Source of the DNA: Lonicera japonica
Taxonomy: Eukaryota > Streptophyta > Magnoliopsida > Dipsacales > Caprifoliaceae
Direction: 5' to 3'
DNA: 64,000 nucleotides
Assembly: GCA_021464415.1 (NCBI GenBank)
Contig: CM038471.1
Span: 36,367,234 to 36,431,233, forward strand
Shown in pieces: positions 23,501 through 35,217 of the stretch. Below the pieces are notes generated by a model. That model had not been told where the DNA came from and made no database searches. It was given only the letters and a program-made list of their open reading frames with translations. Every line of letters begins with the position of its first letter. Position 1 is the stretch's first letter. The translations under genes and the position numbers were made by a program.

Positions 23501-23560
23501 GAAAATGTGTGCGACTCGTTTGCTCCACACACAATGAGAGGTTCACAACTTCACACATGA
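17590..23560. other. Repeat-rich intergenic DNA, no gene seen
   Basis: Short open frames only. Notable repeats: 17600-17710 resembles 17750-17865 (direct). 18440-18620 resembles 21590-21770 (direct, about 170 bp). A 27-bp unit with GGCCCACCTCTACTTC is doubled at about 19005-19055. A palindrome cluster lies at 20515-20955. (TA)n runs occur at about 18680, 19765, 22010 and 22520. Confidence 0.55.
20515..20955. repeat. Cluster of four CGACACAT-n-ATGTGTCG palindromes
   Basis: CGACACATGATGTGTCG or one-mismatch variants occur near 20530, 20573, 20892 and 20932. Each has 8-nt arms around one base. The two pairs flank a pyrimidine-rich 300-bp stretch with a partial direct duplication (TTCTTCATATACTCTCTC at about 20699 and 20842). 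Confidence 0.7.
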
Positions 23561-23788
23561 TATATATAGCTTTTCTTTTTTTGGTTCGGGGCATTGCCTA
23601 CGGGAGTGTCCGGGCCAGCTTTCGCGCACCTCGATTATTCTCTCGCTCACGCGTAGTACCATTTGCGCTGTCCACAAACTGATTTGCTGCTGCCGGGAAT
23701 CAACCTGGGGAGTTCCCAGTCGACTCCAGAACTCAAACCTGGGGTGGTTAGCCACCAGGCCACAGCTTGTGGTTATATATAGCTTTTC
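23561..23788 (-). mobile_element. tRNA-derived SINE with 15-bp target-site duplication
   Basis: The body 23576-23773 reads on the minus strand with a pol III A box-like TGGCCTGGTGG and B box-like GGTTTGAGTTC near its 5' end, and ends in an A-rich tail (AAAAAAAGAAAA). TATATATAGCTTTTC is repeated exactly at 23561-23575 and 23774-23788. These are the hallmarks of a plant SINE, a noncoding retroposon moved by LINE machinery. The exact TSD suggests a recent insertion. Confidence 0.85.
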
Positions 23789-23802
23789 AAAATAGATAAG
23801 CT

Positions 23803-25147
23803 AGCATATAATCAGAGCCGATCGAGTGCGAACTCGATTTGTCAATTCGTGCGAATTTTCGGTGAAACCCACCACTCTTCTCTCTTTAACTCATTTAAAA
23901 AATAAGCTCAGGTCCATTCTCTTTCTGCACGCCCCACTAACATTTTATTCATTCCAAGAATTCCACCTTCTCTCTAGCCTGTGACCCCCTCTCTCTTTCC
24001 CCTTTCTCTCAACTCCACTTTTCTCATCTTTATACAAAAGAGTTATTCCTTTCTCTCTCTCACACCCCTTTCTCCTATAAACTCCATAGAATTAGAATTC
24101 TTTTTGTAAGCTTGTATTTGTTTTTTTATTTGTAAGATTAACTATTTGAATTAATTGCCTTGTTATTTCAATTGAAAAACCATTTATTTTTTGTTTATGA
24201 TTGACTATGTGTTCAAATACTCAAAATACAAGCTTGATCATTCAAGTATCTACTTAATGCATTCAAATACTCAAAATAACAAACACAACTTGTTTTCAAG
24301 CTAGACTTATATCATTCCCACCTTCCATTGATCACTCATTTTCTTTTTCCAAATTTGCATATTCCTTACATAGAGAACACATATAATGAAAAATAACAAA
24401 AATCAAGATGCAATACTAAAATATTAGAGGTGATAATATAGCTAGCAATACAAGTTTCAATTATGTGGAAATTTAATTCCAAGATTAATTTCGAGTTGAA
24501 TTCAAACTTTATCAACATTATTAATTCAAGTATGAAGAAATATTCAAGAATCAAATAACAATACAAGCAACCCAACATAAATGACGAAAAAAAAAACTTG
24601 TAAAAAATCAACCCCGAAATCAACACCAATAATCAAGCTTGCAAAAACAAACCATGCTTTAACCATAACAAAGCTTACAAATTTACTCAAGTCAAAATCT
24701 AGAAAAAAAAAATAAAGAAAAAACTAAAATTGAAATTCTCGAAATCTAGGGCTAGACATTGAAAAAAAAAGATGAAAAGATACCCTCACACAAATTAGAG
24801 TGAAATTTGCAAGTGGAGTTGATTTTCAATCGCAAACTGGTGGGACAAATTAAGAATGTTGGTTCAATTTTGCTTTTGTTGAATGGATTTTTGATAAAGA
24901 TAGAGAGAAGTGGAGTTTTGGTGAGAGAAAGGGGAGAGAGAGAGAGAGAGATAGAGAGAGGCGTCACGGGCTAGAGAGAGAAGGGGGAATTCTTGAAATG
25001 AATAAAATGTTAGTGGGACCTGTAGAGAGAGAATGGACCTGAGCTTGTTTTTTAAATGAGTTAAAGGGAGAAGAGTGGTGAATCCCACCAAAAATTCGCA
25101 CGAATTCACAAATCGAGTTCGCACTCGATCGGCTCTGAGCAGATAAT
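23803..25147. mobile_element. Non-autonomous Mutator-like element with long terminal inverted repeats
   Basis: Body 23813-25137. The termini are CAGAGCCGATCGAGTGCGAA and its reverse complement, with inverted similarity over roughly 230 bp on each side. The flanks AGCATATAAT and AGCAGATAAT are a 10-bp TSD with one mismatch, fitting the Mutator-like class. The interior is AT-rich and has no transposase-like frame. Confidence 0.65.
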
Positions 25148-26686
25148 TGCACCATCCCATTTTAAACAAATTAACAGCCAAAGAGGGAAATATGCACTCT
25201 TTGCTTCTTTTTAATAGCAACATAAAAAAAATAATTATTTAATTTATATAAATTTTTTTAAAAATAGAGAACATTTTATAATATATATTAACTTTTTTTT
25301 TAATTTTTTATATAAATTATTTAATTTTTTATTATTTTTAATGTTACTATCAACCAGACTAATTATTCGTTTGTTTTGAAATTTTGTTAGATTTTGAGTT
25401 TCATCAACTTCTGCTCATGAATTATAAGAAATTTGTAGTGTGAATTCACCAATTTAGGGCTATAAGAATGAACCGAAACTCAAACTAATTCGGGAGAAAA
25501 CTAGTTACTTAACACATCTTCTTGTACTCTTCGTGTTTGGAAAGTGTACTAATTTCTCCCATGCTCTTGATTGATCTTTACTAAAGTTGGTAAAATCACA
25601 CGTTAGATAATAACACGACGTGAATCCATACAAAATTAGAAGTTAATGGGTTGACCGTTAACAAATTCAAGTGGTTATCGAGTTTACCCGATAGACATGA
25701 AATAATAACGAATTACTTACGGGCTGATCCTTAATGAATTTAGGTATTCTATTAGACTAGTAAAACTTTTTAAATGATTAAAATAAGCATAAAATCTTGT
25801 TAAATATTTAACCCTAATTTTTATTTTTTCAGTAATTTTAAGTTATTTATTCATTTTATCTAGTACAATTATTTTTAATTTTTTTAAAATTTAATATATT
25901 TTTTTTCTGAAATTTATCTTCTTAATAGGTAGAAACGGATTACCCAATATCTTAATGAATTGTATACAAAATACAAAAATATTATTGGATAGCTTATCAG
26001 ATCGTGTTCGAGTGGAGACAAAATTTATCTACATTAGCTAAAATCCGATACAAAACTGACTCTAAGTGACCCATCGCCGGGTCTAATCTTTTTGTTATTT
26101 TGCTGCGGAAAACCAACATTCATGTTGTTAACAAAGTACATTTTATCTTATGTAATTTAGTAAATTTGATGGCTGTAACGTATGTCAATATTTAAGGAAG
26201 AGGCTAAAAATAATAATTACATTACTAGCAAAGCATATTTATTTAAATGAACTTCTAGGAAATTACCCGAAGCAATCATGGCCGGTTTGCAAGTTTCCCC
26301 TGCTTTTCTTCACCTATTTTCCAAAGAATTCCACTTTCTCTTTTCCTGGGAGATTCCATTTACTCTGATTATTCTTTTTTCTACTTTTTTGCATTTTTGG
26401 GGAGAAAGTCATTGCAAATTAAGTAAAAAAGTGTAATGATAATGTTGGATCTTTAATAAATTAGACTCCCTAAAAGGGACGAACAATTTGGGACGGAGGG
26501 AGCATCTTTTATTCTATCTCATAAAGAGTTAAAAAAATTAAAAGAAAAAAAATGCTTATATGATTGAAGCACACTTTTACAAAACATTTATTTATTTTTA
26601 ATTTTTTTAAGCTGAAAATTAATACGGATGAAGTAAACTCGCATATCTATTTTTTATAACATATTAATACCGGAGAATGTACTGCA
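25148..26686. other. AT-rich intergenic DNA, no gene seen
   Basis: No coding similarity recognised. The stretch near 26225-26310 loosely resembles the region about 200 bp upstream of the TNL-A start codon. Confidence 0.55.
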
Positions 26687-27222
26687 CTGCCTATTATAAT
26701 TTAGTTTTTGATTAGATTAATTGATTTTGGGTTATGAGCTCTAGTGAGACTATAATCCCTATTGTCATTCAATTTTAAATTAGATACTTCAAATTTTAAT
26801 ATAGTTTTAAAGATAGAGACTAGTTTATTCTTGGAACTCTAATGGTATATTTGATTGTCAAAATTTTTCATGAAAAATTTAGTACACATTTTTCATTTTG
26901 TATTGGTATTTGATTACTTAATTTTTTAAACAATATAAGTTTTATATAATTTCTTAATACAAATGAATGATTCATAAAAATAGCAACTACATTATTTAGA
27001 AAAAGCACCAAGAAAAGTACGGTAAGAATGACTAATCGACCTTCTTTATTTTCTCCTTTTTTAATTTTTTTTTCTTTTATAGAAGACTTCATCATTGACT
27101 CTGATTATCCCAATTGATCTTCCATCTTCTACTTAGCCAATATGAAACATCCTCTCCGGTATTACTGCTTTTAATCAATTTAGCTTAATTGGGTGCTCCA
27201 TCATTTCATTTCCCAAATCTAA
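26687..27222 (+). repeat. TNL upstream-region repeat, copy 1
   Basis: Carries the landmark series also found upstream of TNL-A: TTGATTTTGGGTTA, AGCACCAAGAAAAGTAC, GAAACATCCTCTCCGGTAT and GGGTGCTCCATCATTTC. No TIR exon follows. Confidence 0.8.
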
Positions 27223-27230
27223 TAGTTTTT

Positions 27231-27967
27231 GAACAAGCATAGCATAATTAAAGGTAAATGCTAAAATAAACAGTGTGTACCATTATCACTCATGACACAC
27301 ACACACACACACATACTTCTCCCCCTTTTTTTTCATCAAAAAAGAGGGAATCACTCTTGTGGAGGAGGAGGCGGTGGCGGTTGATCCCATGGCATCCAAC
27401 CCGGAAAAGCATAATCCAGATGATAATGTTGAAAGGCCGTTTCAATACGATTGAAGAGATGGTGTATCTCTTGACGAGTATTGGTCAAATTGATGTTGAA
27501 TTAGGTGATGACAGGCTATGCTATGTACTATAGAAAGTTGATTTCATGTTGTTTTAGTTGATAAAATGATGAGCTGAATGTTTCTCTTTCTAAAAAAAAG
27601 CTTAACCTAAAAATATATTTGAAATAGTGGATTAATTTTATAAACCATATGCCTTTAATATAAGTTATTTTCTTCAATATAGTATCTTTTTTGGCTAGAG
27701 GATTAAAACATGAATTCTAATCTCTTAATGAGGTTTGCCCAGCAACTTTCAATTTTGTTTTTGGCTGCTCTTGTTGATGTGTATTTGAATATTTGCCGAG
27801 CATCTTTTTATTTTGTTTGTGGTTGCTATTGCTGATGTGTATTTGAATATTGCATAGTAGCTTTCTATTTTGTTTTTGGTTGCTATTGTTGATGTGTATT
27901 TGAATATTTGCCTAGAAAGCTACTATTGTCTTCTTTTTTTTTTTTTAAGGATTGATTTTTTTAGTAA
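27231..27967. other. Short intergenic stretch with (CA)n and a three-copy tandem repeat
   Basis: (AC)n at 27296-27313. A GC-richer block at 27350-27535 has coding-like composition (MASNPEKHNPDDNVERPF, then a stop), which I could not assign. About 27740-27915 holds three tandem copies of a roughly 58-bp unit with GATGTGTATTTGAATATT. Confidence 0.5.
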
Positions 27968-30192
27968 TGTACTATACCACCCCGCCTTAATTATACAGGA
28001 TATCACCTGTAAATAAGACCTGGAGTGTCACTAACCCATCTTAGTAGGACTAAGATAGGTGTATAAGAGGAATATATAGATCAACCGCAGCATATGAACC
28101 AAGAAATGACAAACATTGGGTGCTAAAATGATACTACAACTGATAAACATGCATATAGATATACATAATATACATTACGTGAAACCAAAAATATATAGGT
28201 AGTCCTCGGGCGAGCTTGGCTTTCCGGACTAACACATCTGTTACAAAAATAAACCGTAGTATCAGAGCTTTCTACCTCGTCCCTGAACCCGTCGTCTCTT
28301 TGTCCCCATGGGACTCGTGAATACCTGAAATAGTTTAAAGAAAAAAAAAGGGGTGAGCTATATGCTCAGTAGGGGTAAGTAATCACATTCAAAACATGAT
28401 TCAGTTTAAAAAAATGTGTTCATATCATAATGCATGCATATGCCAATGCAGGTTACCTCTCTTGTGTCAACCTTAGAGCCACATAGCCAGAATACATCCA
28501 TATCGAACCGGAGTATAGCAAAGGCCTGACCGCCCGAGAAAAATATAACAATGATCATAAATTGGCCCATCGGCCCCAGAGCATATCAACTGATCATAAT
28601 CAATTTGGACCACATGTCCACCAATAATAAGATAACCATAGAATCATCAGTGCCTTACCGTTGTCTAGATTTTCGGGCTACTCACCGCTGGCTCTAGACA
28701 GCCGACGCGTTGCTGCCCTCCGGAGGTTTAGGGATTTTTAACCCAAAGGCACCAGGCCCTACTTATTTCCATCCCGGTAGGCACATATCAATACATCATT
28801 CCTTTACAACCGAATGATCACAACAGAATCATATCCAGGTCCATATCAAATCCAGAATTAGATAATATCGAGTTTTCATCATCATAGTAATCATCATAGG
28901 AAGTACGCCCATATGTCGAGCCATAAGAATGATCCACATATGCTGAGAATTCTTCAAGTGCTTGGTTGACACAATAATAACATGCATGATATGCAAAACA
29001 TGCTATTTCAAAAATAATAACAATTTATGCCATATCCACTTCCATAACTCTCATATCATATCCATTGGTGTGTAAAATTCGTTAACAATCTAGTTTATCC
29101 GCAAACAACATGTACATCACCAAGGGATACCACATATATTTTAAATAACCCTTATTAGCAAGTGTATATGGCATATCTTGCATCAAATCTTGCAATCACA
29201 ATTTTAAAAATCATAAAAATAGCATAAACACTTTAATCTTCAAGCTTCCCAAGCAATTGATAATCATGAACAATGATTCTTGACAAATAAAAGCATATTG
29301 TCTAGTTTTGAAAGCCATAGAACCCCTACCTTGAATTATTAGCGATATAGAATAAGAAAAGATGAAGACTCCGGCCCTCTCCGACGAAATCCCAACGAAG
29401 ATGATGATGAATAGTGAATAAGTGGATGGGATGAAGGTTTGAAAGATTTGAAGCTTTAATCTTGGATTGAGGATGAAATATGTGCGAAGAATCTCTCAAA
29501 GAACCCTTAAAAACGAGCTCTCATCTCTCTCTAACTTCCCCTGAGGTTGTGTCTCGAAAATATGGAAGAAGGTGGTTTAAAATGACGTAAAAGTGGTGAA
29601 AACCGACTTACTGTTGGACCTTGATCGATCATGGTTTTTCCATGATCGATCATGGAGTCCACTGCCGACACATGCCTTTTGGATCTAAAGCACTGTTCGT
29701 ATTTTGGTCATAACTTCTTACTCGGAACTCCGATTGAGGTGATCTTTATATGCACAGAAAGGTAATTCAAAGATCTACAACTTCCTAATAGGAAGTTTTC
29801 CAAAATTATGGACGCAGTTTTCCCAAAAATTCACCGAAGGCAGCGCTCTGCCCAAACGCTATTAAACCACCAAAATTTAGCGATGTGCCTACTTTGTGCC
29901 CTGTTTTGACCCACTAGGAGTGCGAATTAGCTTTCGGTCAAAACAAGAAAGTTGTAGAATAATGCAAATACTAGACACACACGCGAGCGAAACTTCAATT
30001 GGATAAGTAACGGAGGAATTTCGATAGCCCAAAGTTAACTCAAATTAATGAATTACAAAGAACCTAAAACATTCTATTTACCAACCGAAATTGATTCGGA
30101 CTATCCGAATCTTCAAACGATCATTCTCATATATATAAAAGAGTTAATAAAATATAATTAACATTAATTAAAATACAGGTTATTACATGTAC
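27968..30192 (-). mobile_element. Solo LTR of a Ty3/gypsy (Tekay/Del-like) retrotransposon
   Basis: Body 27973-30187, flanked by the 5-bp TSD TGTAC (27968-27972 and 30188-30192). On the minus strand it begins TGTAATAACCTG and ends GGGGTGGTATA, with no internal coding region, PBS or second LTR, so it is a solo LTR left by LTR-LTR recombination. A terminal CA is replaced by TA. Near 29620-29655 it holds two TGATCGATCA palindromes, one inside CCATGATCGATCATGG, next to GGAGTCCACTGCC. Confidence 0.8.
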
Positions 30193-30430
30193 CTTACCAT
30201 ACTGTAGCATACCAATATTTCAGTATACCAAATTTTGGTATACTGAAGTTTTGATATGGTAATGTTAACGAAATTTGGCGTACCAAATTTTTGGCACGAT
30301 ATTCAATATACTCAGTATAATCTAGTATTGTACCAAATCTAGTCCTATCTATAACTTATGTATGTTTTACATTGGTCGGTTGTGTAATCACAGTCTTCAC
30401 CATACGTAAAATAAATAGATAAAATAACAA

Positions 30431-30471
<41 letters not shown>

Positions 30472-30790
30472 TCAAAGCCTTCCCCATTGGATTCTTAACA
30501 TATCACATGGGATTGTGGAGCCCAATTACTTGTCACTTTAATATGATTATGACTATAATATAAAATAATAAAACCAAAGTCTTCCCCAGTGAATTCTTTG
30601 CATATCACATGAGATTGTGGAGCCCAATTACTTGTCACTTTAATATGATTATGACTATAATATAAAATAAAAAAATTAAAATCTGGATTCTTAGCATATC
30701 ACATGGAATTGTGGAGCTCAATTACTTGTCACTTTAATATGATTGTGACTAGAATATAATATAAGAGATAATACTATTCAGTAGCTTCAT
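30193..30790. repeat. AT-rich stretch with (AAT)n and a three-copy tandem repeat
   Basis: (AAT)n at about 30430-30470. About 30490-30765 holds three copies of a roughly 94-102-bp unit with TATCACATGGGATTGTGGAG and TTACTTGTCACTTTAATATG. 30193-30330 is rich in ATACCAAA/TTTGGTAT inverted motifs like those at 18300-18430. Confidence 0.7.
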
Positions 30791-30793
30791 GTT

Positions 30794-31430
30794 AGAATGT
30801 ACTGCCTATTATAACCTAATTTTTGATTAGGTTAATTGATTTTGGGTTACGAGCTCTAGTGAGACTATAATTACTATTGTCATTTAATTTTAAGTTAGAT
30901 ACTCCAAATTTTAATATAGTTTTAGAGATAGGGACTAGTTTATTTTTGGAACTCTAATAGTATATTTGATTGTCAAAATTTTTCATATAAAATTTAGTAC
31001 ACATTTTTTTTTATTGATATTTGATTACTTAATTTTTTAAACAATATAAGTTTTATATAATTTCTTAATACACATGAATGATTCATAAAAATAGCAACTA
31101 TATTATTTAGAAAAAGCACCAAGAAAAGTACTGTAAGAATGACTAATCGGCCTTCTTTATTTTCTCCACTTTTAAAAAAATAATATTATTTCATTGACTA
31201 GTCAACCATATTTTGTTTAAGAAAGTTGCCGGGACCACAGTCTTCCACTTCTATCATTTGCTTTTTAAATTTTTTTTTTCTTTTGTAGAAGACTTCATCA
31301 TTGACTCTGATTATCCCAATCGATCCTCCATTTTCTACTTAGCCAATATGAAACATCCTCTCCGGTATTGCTGCTTTTAATCAATTTAGGTTAATTGGGT
31401 GCTCCATCATTTCATTTCCCAAATCTATAT
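30794..31430 (+). repeat. TNL upstream-region repeat, copy 2
   Basis: Same landmarks as copy 1. It additionally carries CATTGACTAGTCAAC, shared with copy 4. It ends CCCAAATCTATATAAAT, and no TIR exon follows. Confidence 0.8.
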
Positions 31431-31624
31431 AAATTTCACGTCAGTTAGAGTATTGAATTAGTTTTGAATTACGTTAATTGGTTTTTGGTTACGGGTTTTA
31501 GTGAGACTATAACACTCGTTGTCAATTAATTTTGAGTTTTGTCAACTCTTAAACATGGATTATAAGAAATTTGTAGTGTGACTATAACATAATATAAGAG
31601 ATAATACTATTCACTAGCTTCATT

Positions 31625-32175
31625 TTAGAATATACTGGATTATAATTTAGTTTTTGATTAGGTTAATTGATTTTGGGTTACGAGCTCTAATGAGACTAAA
31701 ATCCCTATTGTCATTCAATTTTAAGTTAGGTATTCCAAATTTTAATATAATTTCAGAGATAGAGACTAGTTTATTCTTGGAACTCTAATGGTATATTTGA
31801 TTGTCAAAGTTTTTCATAAAAAATTTAGTACACATTTTTTATTTTTTATTGGTATTTAATTACTTATTTTTTAAAAAAGTATAAGTTTTATATAATTTCT
31901 TAATACAAATGAATGATTCATGAAAATAGCAACTATATTATTTAGAAAAAGCACCAAGAAAAGTACCGTAAGAATGACTAATCGACCTTCTTTATTTTCT
32001 CCTTTTTTAATTTTTTTTTCTTTTATAGAAGACTTTATCATTGACTCTGATTATCTCAATCGATCCTCCATCTTCTACTTAGCCAATATGAAACATCCTC
32101 TCCGGTATTACTGCTTTTAATCAATTTAGCTTAATTGGGTGCTCCATCATTTCATTTCCCAAATCTATATATCTT
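31625..32175 (+). repeat. TNL upstream-region repeat, copy 3
   Basis: Very similar to copy 1, including GAAACATCCTCTCCGGTATT and CCAAATCTATATATCTTTCC. No TIR exon follows. Confidence 0.8.
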
Positions 32176-32464
32176 TCCTTTTTTAAAAATTGTACCATAC
32201 TCTTTGGCAAATTAAAATGTATATGCTATAACTACAGTAAGAGTCTATCATACACAGAACCAGGATAAATTAGGTTCAAGAGTGCTTTACAAGGGTGTCT
32301 TTGTCAGTATCTATATTTGTTAAAATTAAAAACCTAAAAGGTATTTTTCATTTTATAGTAGACAGTAGTATTTATTATCTTGTTGAGATTATAAATTTCA
32401 CGTCAGCTAAAGTATTGGATTCTCACAGAGTAATATTAATATATAAAATTTAGGAGCTATTCGA

Positions 32465-33028
32465 CGTTATACAACACCACCTATTATCAATTAGTTTTGA
32501 GTTACAAATTGGTTTTTGGTTACAGGTTTTAGTGAGACTATAACACTTATTGCTAATTAATTTTGAATTAGATGCTCTAAATTTTAATATAGTACCAAAG
32601 GTAGGTTTATTCTTTGAACTCCAATGTTTATTTGACAGTCAAAGATTTTTATAAAAAATTTGATAAAAAGTGAAAAATGTGTAATTTTTCATAAAAATAA
32701 TAATTATATTATTTAAAAAAGTACCCGAAAACATACTGTGTATTTTCTTTTTAAAAGAAATTTCATTGACTAGTCAACGATACTTAATTAAATAAACTTT
32801 TCTTTAGGAAAGTACCCGGAACCATGGTTTGCAAATGGTCCCTTTTTTCTTCAGCAAGTGGTCCCTTTTTTCTTCATTCATTGACTCTAATTATCTCAAT
32901 CGAATCCTCCATCTTCTATTTAACCAATATGAAACATCCTCTCCGGTATAATTGCTTTTAATCAATTTACGATTGGGTGCTGCATCATTTCATTTCCCAA
33001 ATCTATATATCTTTCTCCAAATAATATT
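32465..33028 (+). promoter_or_regulatory. Upstream region of TNL-A (repeat copy 4)
   Basis: The most diverged copy of the upstream repeat. It ends directly at the TNL-A start codon: GAAACATCCTCTCCGGTATA, CATTTCCCAAATCTATATAT, then CTTTCTCC and ATG at 33029. TATATAT about 25 nt before the ATG could be a TATA element, but the transcription start is not visible. Confidence 0.6.
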
Positions 33029-33549
33029 ATGGCAGCCGTAAAAACTCACGAAACATCTTCTTCCACTTGTTACGATGTCTTTTTAAGTTTTCGAGGTGAA
33101 GACACCCGTAAAACTTTCACTGATCATCTTTATACAGCTTTAGTCCAACAAGGCTTTCGCACGTTTAGAGATGACGATGAGATCGAGAAAGGTGAATATC
33201 TCAAGTTAGAATTACAAAAAGCAATCTGTCAGTCAAAGATTTCGATCGTTGTGATATCAAAGGACTATGCGTCTTCCACGTGGTGCCTCGATGAGCTAGT
33301 GATGATCCTTGAACAAAGGAGGAGCTCTGGACATGTAGTTCTACCTGTGTTCTACCATATGGATCCATCCCAAGTTCGAAAGCAAACAGGGAGGATAGCA
33401 GATGCATTTGCTATATATGAAAAGCAACTCAAGGAAGAAACAAACTCCGAAGTGAAAACAAAGTTGACGCAAAAGATAAAAAGGTGGAGATCAGCACTTA
33501 CAGAAGTTGCTAATTTAATTGGGCTGGACCTGCAAAACCAAGTTGATGG
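33029..33549 (+). CDS. TNL-A exon 1: TIR domain
   Basis: Starts MAAVKTHETSSSTCYDVFLS and continues with FRGEDTR, FRDDDEIEKGEYL and DYASSTWCLDELVMILEQ. The Glu of WCLDEL corresponds to the NADase residue conserved in plant TIRs. ATG follows the repeated upstream region. Donor GTAAAT at 33550, phase 2, as in TNL-B. Confidence 0.9.
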
Positions 33550-35092
33550 GTAAATAAATTCCTCATTATTTTTGTTATATATGCTTACCATATATATTTG
33601 TTTCTGTTCAAACCCTCTGCTTTTACTAGATCCAAATTAATGGGCAAAAATTTGTATGATTTAAGGTATCCATTAGTATTAACTTTAGCAATAATGGATA
33701 CCTTAAATCATACTCTCTCTCCATCTAAAATTAAAACTTAGACCTTTCTCTTCTTTATTTTTAAAGGAAAAAAAAAGAGTTAAAAGAGGAACTCAAAGGA
33801 GAATATGTGTTCACATAGAATAAATCTCTATAGTTAAGGTCTCAAGAGTCTAGCCACCTCCCCAAAAGTTAGGTAATTCCTATTGTAGAGTTTCGTATGC
33901 CTTAAATTGAATACTAAATTTCAATAAGCGGTGAACAATAAGTAAAGAAAAAACTCCTCCTAAAGGTCTAAAACCCCCAATGTTTAAAAGGTGGAAGGAC
34001 CAAAGTTTATTCTTTTGGTACAAACGATGCAATTACTTCTATGAGGAGGGGGTCAGTGATGTTGACCTTGTGTATTCAAACTTTATGGGCTCTGCCGCTA
34101 TGCTACCTTACTCACTTGTGTAATTTTAAGATTTAAACAATATTAATAGGGTATTTGAAAAACTATATAATAAAAAGAATTGGAGTAATTTATACAATTT
34201 GAGATACTTTTTCGCAAGGATATGATATTGGCATTCCTAATTATTACAATTTCCCTTCAAAGTGTCACAAGAATCACCCACAAAATATCTTTAAAACCTA
34301 TTTTTCAGCTAGATATCTACTGTCCATGCGAATAATCACACATACTTGTAATAATTAAATTTTTGTAAACTATATTATTTTTTAAAAAAAATAATGCACT
34401 AAACTAAATTCACATATAAATAGGGGTAAAATTTCTTTGTTTTACACCCACCGGGTGTAACTTGAAACCTCTCCCTAAATTTCTTTGTTAGATGTATGGA
34501 TTATGAAATTGAGGGAAAGTCATTAGTGGGTGTAAAACTTCTTTGTTTTACACTAAGTATAACTTGAACCCTCTGTTTAAATAAATCTGTAATAGGTTTC
34601 ATGCCCTCAAAAATGGCAAGGGCTGCAAGTGGTCCTTACTTTAACCACTTATAATTCTCTTTTACTTTCTTGCAAACTATCTATTTGCGAGTCGCAAAAA
34701 CATAAGAGTGTGGTTTTAAAAAAAATAAAAAAGAAACCCTTACATTTCTAAGACCCACAACACCCTATGGGCAAGGTAGCAGGAGCCCTTATTATTTGAG
34801 TCTGACAACTTATTTTTATTCCCAATTATATCTCGAAATCTTGAAAGTCTTAAATGTTATGCACATTGTTCAAACACAAAATATTATGATAAGAGAAAAG
34901 AAATATAAGGACACTGCACACAAAGCAACAAGTTATATTAACATGGAAAATTAATCTAAGAAATTATTGAGTACCCCTGTGGTATATTGAGTAGCCCTTG
35001 TTTTAATTGTTTTGCAAGATTTTTTTATTTATTTCAAGTCTTAATATGTTTAATATTTGAGATTTCACATCCAATTCGATGACAATTTGTAG
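33550..35092 (+). other. TNL-A intron 1
   Basis: A 1.5-kb AT-rich intron ending ACAATTTGTAG. It contains a 22-bp perfect inverted repeat (33654-33675 with 33692-33713). 34430-34580 has two similar blocks around TTCTTTGTTTTACAC. No coding sequence seen. Confidence 0.7.
33654..33713. repeat. Perfect 22-bp hairpin in TNL-A intron 1
   Basis: The arms start GTATGATTTAAGGTATCCAT and are perfectly complementary over 22 bp around a 16-nt loop. It could be a tiny MITE remnant or a transcribed hairpin. Confidence 0.85.
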
Positions 35093-35217
35093 GCATGAAG
35101 CCAAGTTTATCCAAAAAATTGTAGAAGAAATTGGAGATAAATTGAAGCACACAACCTTGGTTGTTGCTCCATACGAAATTGGAATAGATTATCGAGCCAA
35201 AGATATAAACATGTGGC
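35093..35217 (+). CDS. TNL-A exon 2, 5' part (start of NB-ARC)
   Basis: Continues from exon 1 as HEAKFIQKIVEEIGDKLKHT, then APYEIGIDYRAKDINMW, and is cut after the first base of the next codon by the LTR. The target duplication GTGGC is 35213-35217. Confidence 0.88.
35213..35217. repeat. Target-site duplication GTGGC (left)
   Basis: GTGGC directly before the LTR start TGATAAACGC. The same five bases follow the 3' LTR end at 46749-46753. Confidence 0.92.

Noticed and set aside
24864..25223. 119-residue minus-strand frame
   Set aside because: Lies across the TIR of the Mutator-like element and runs into its flank; not a gene.
27273..27533. 86-residue frame after (AC)n
   Set aside because: Composition is coding-like in places but frames are broken and I could not assign a family; left as part of the intergenic note.
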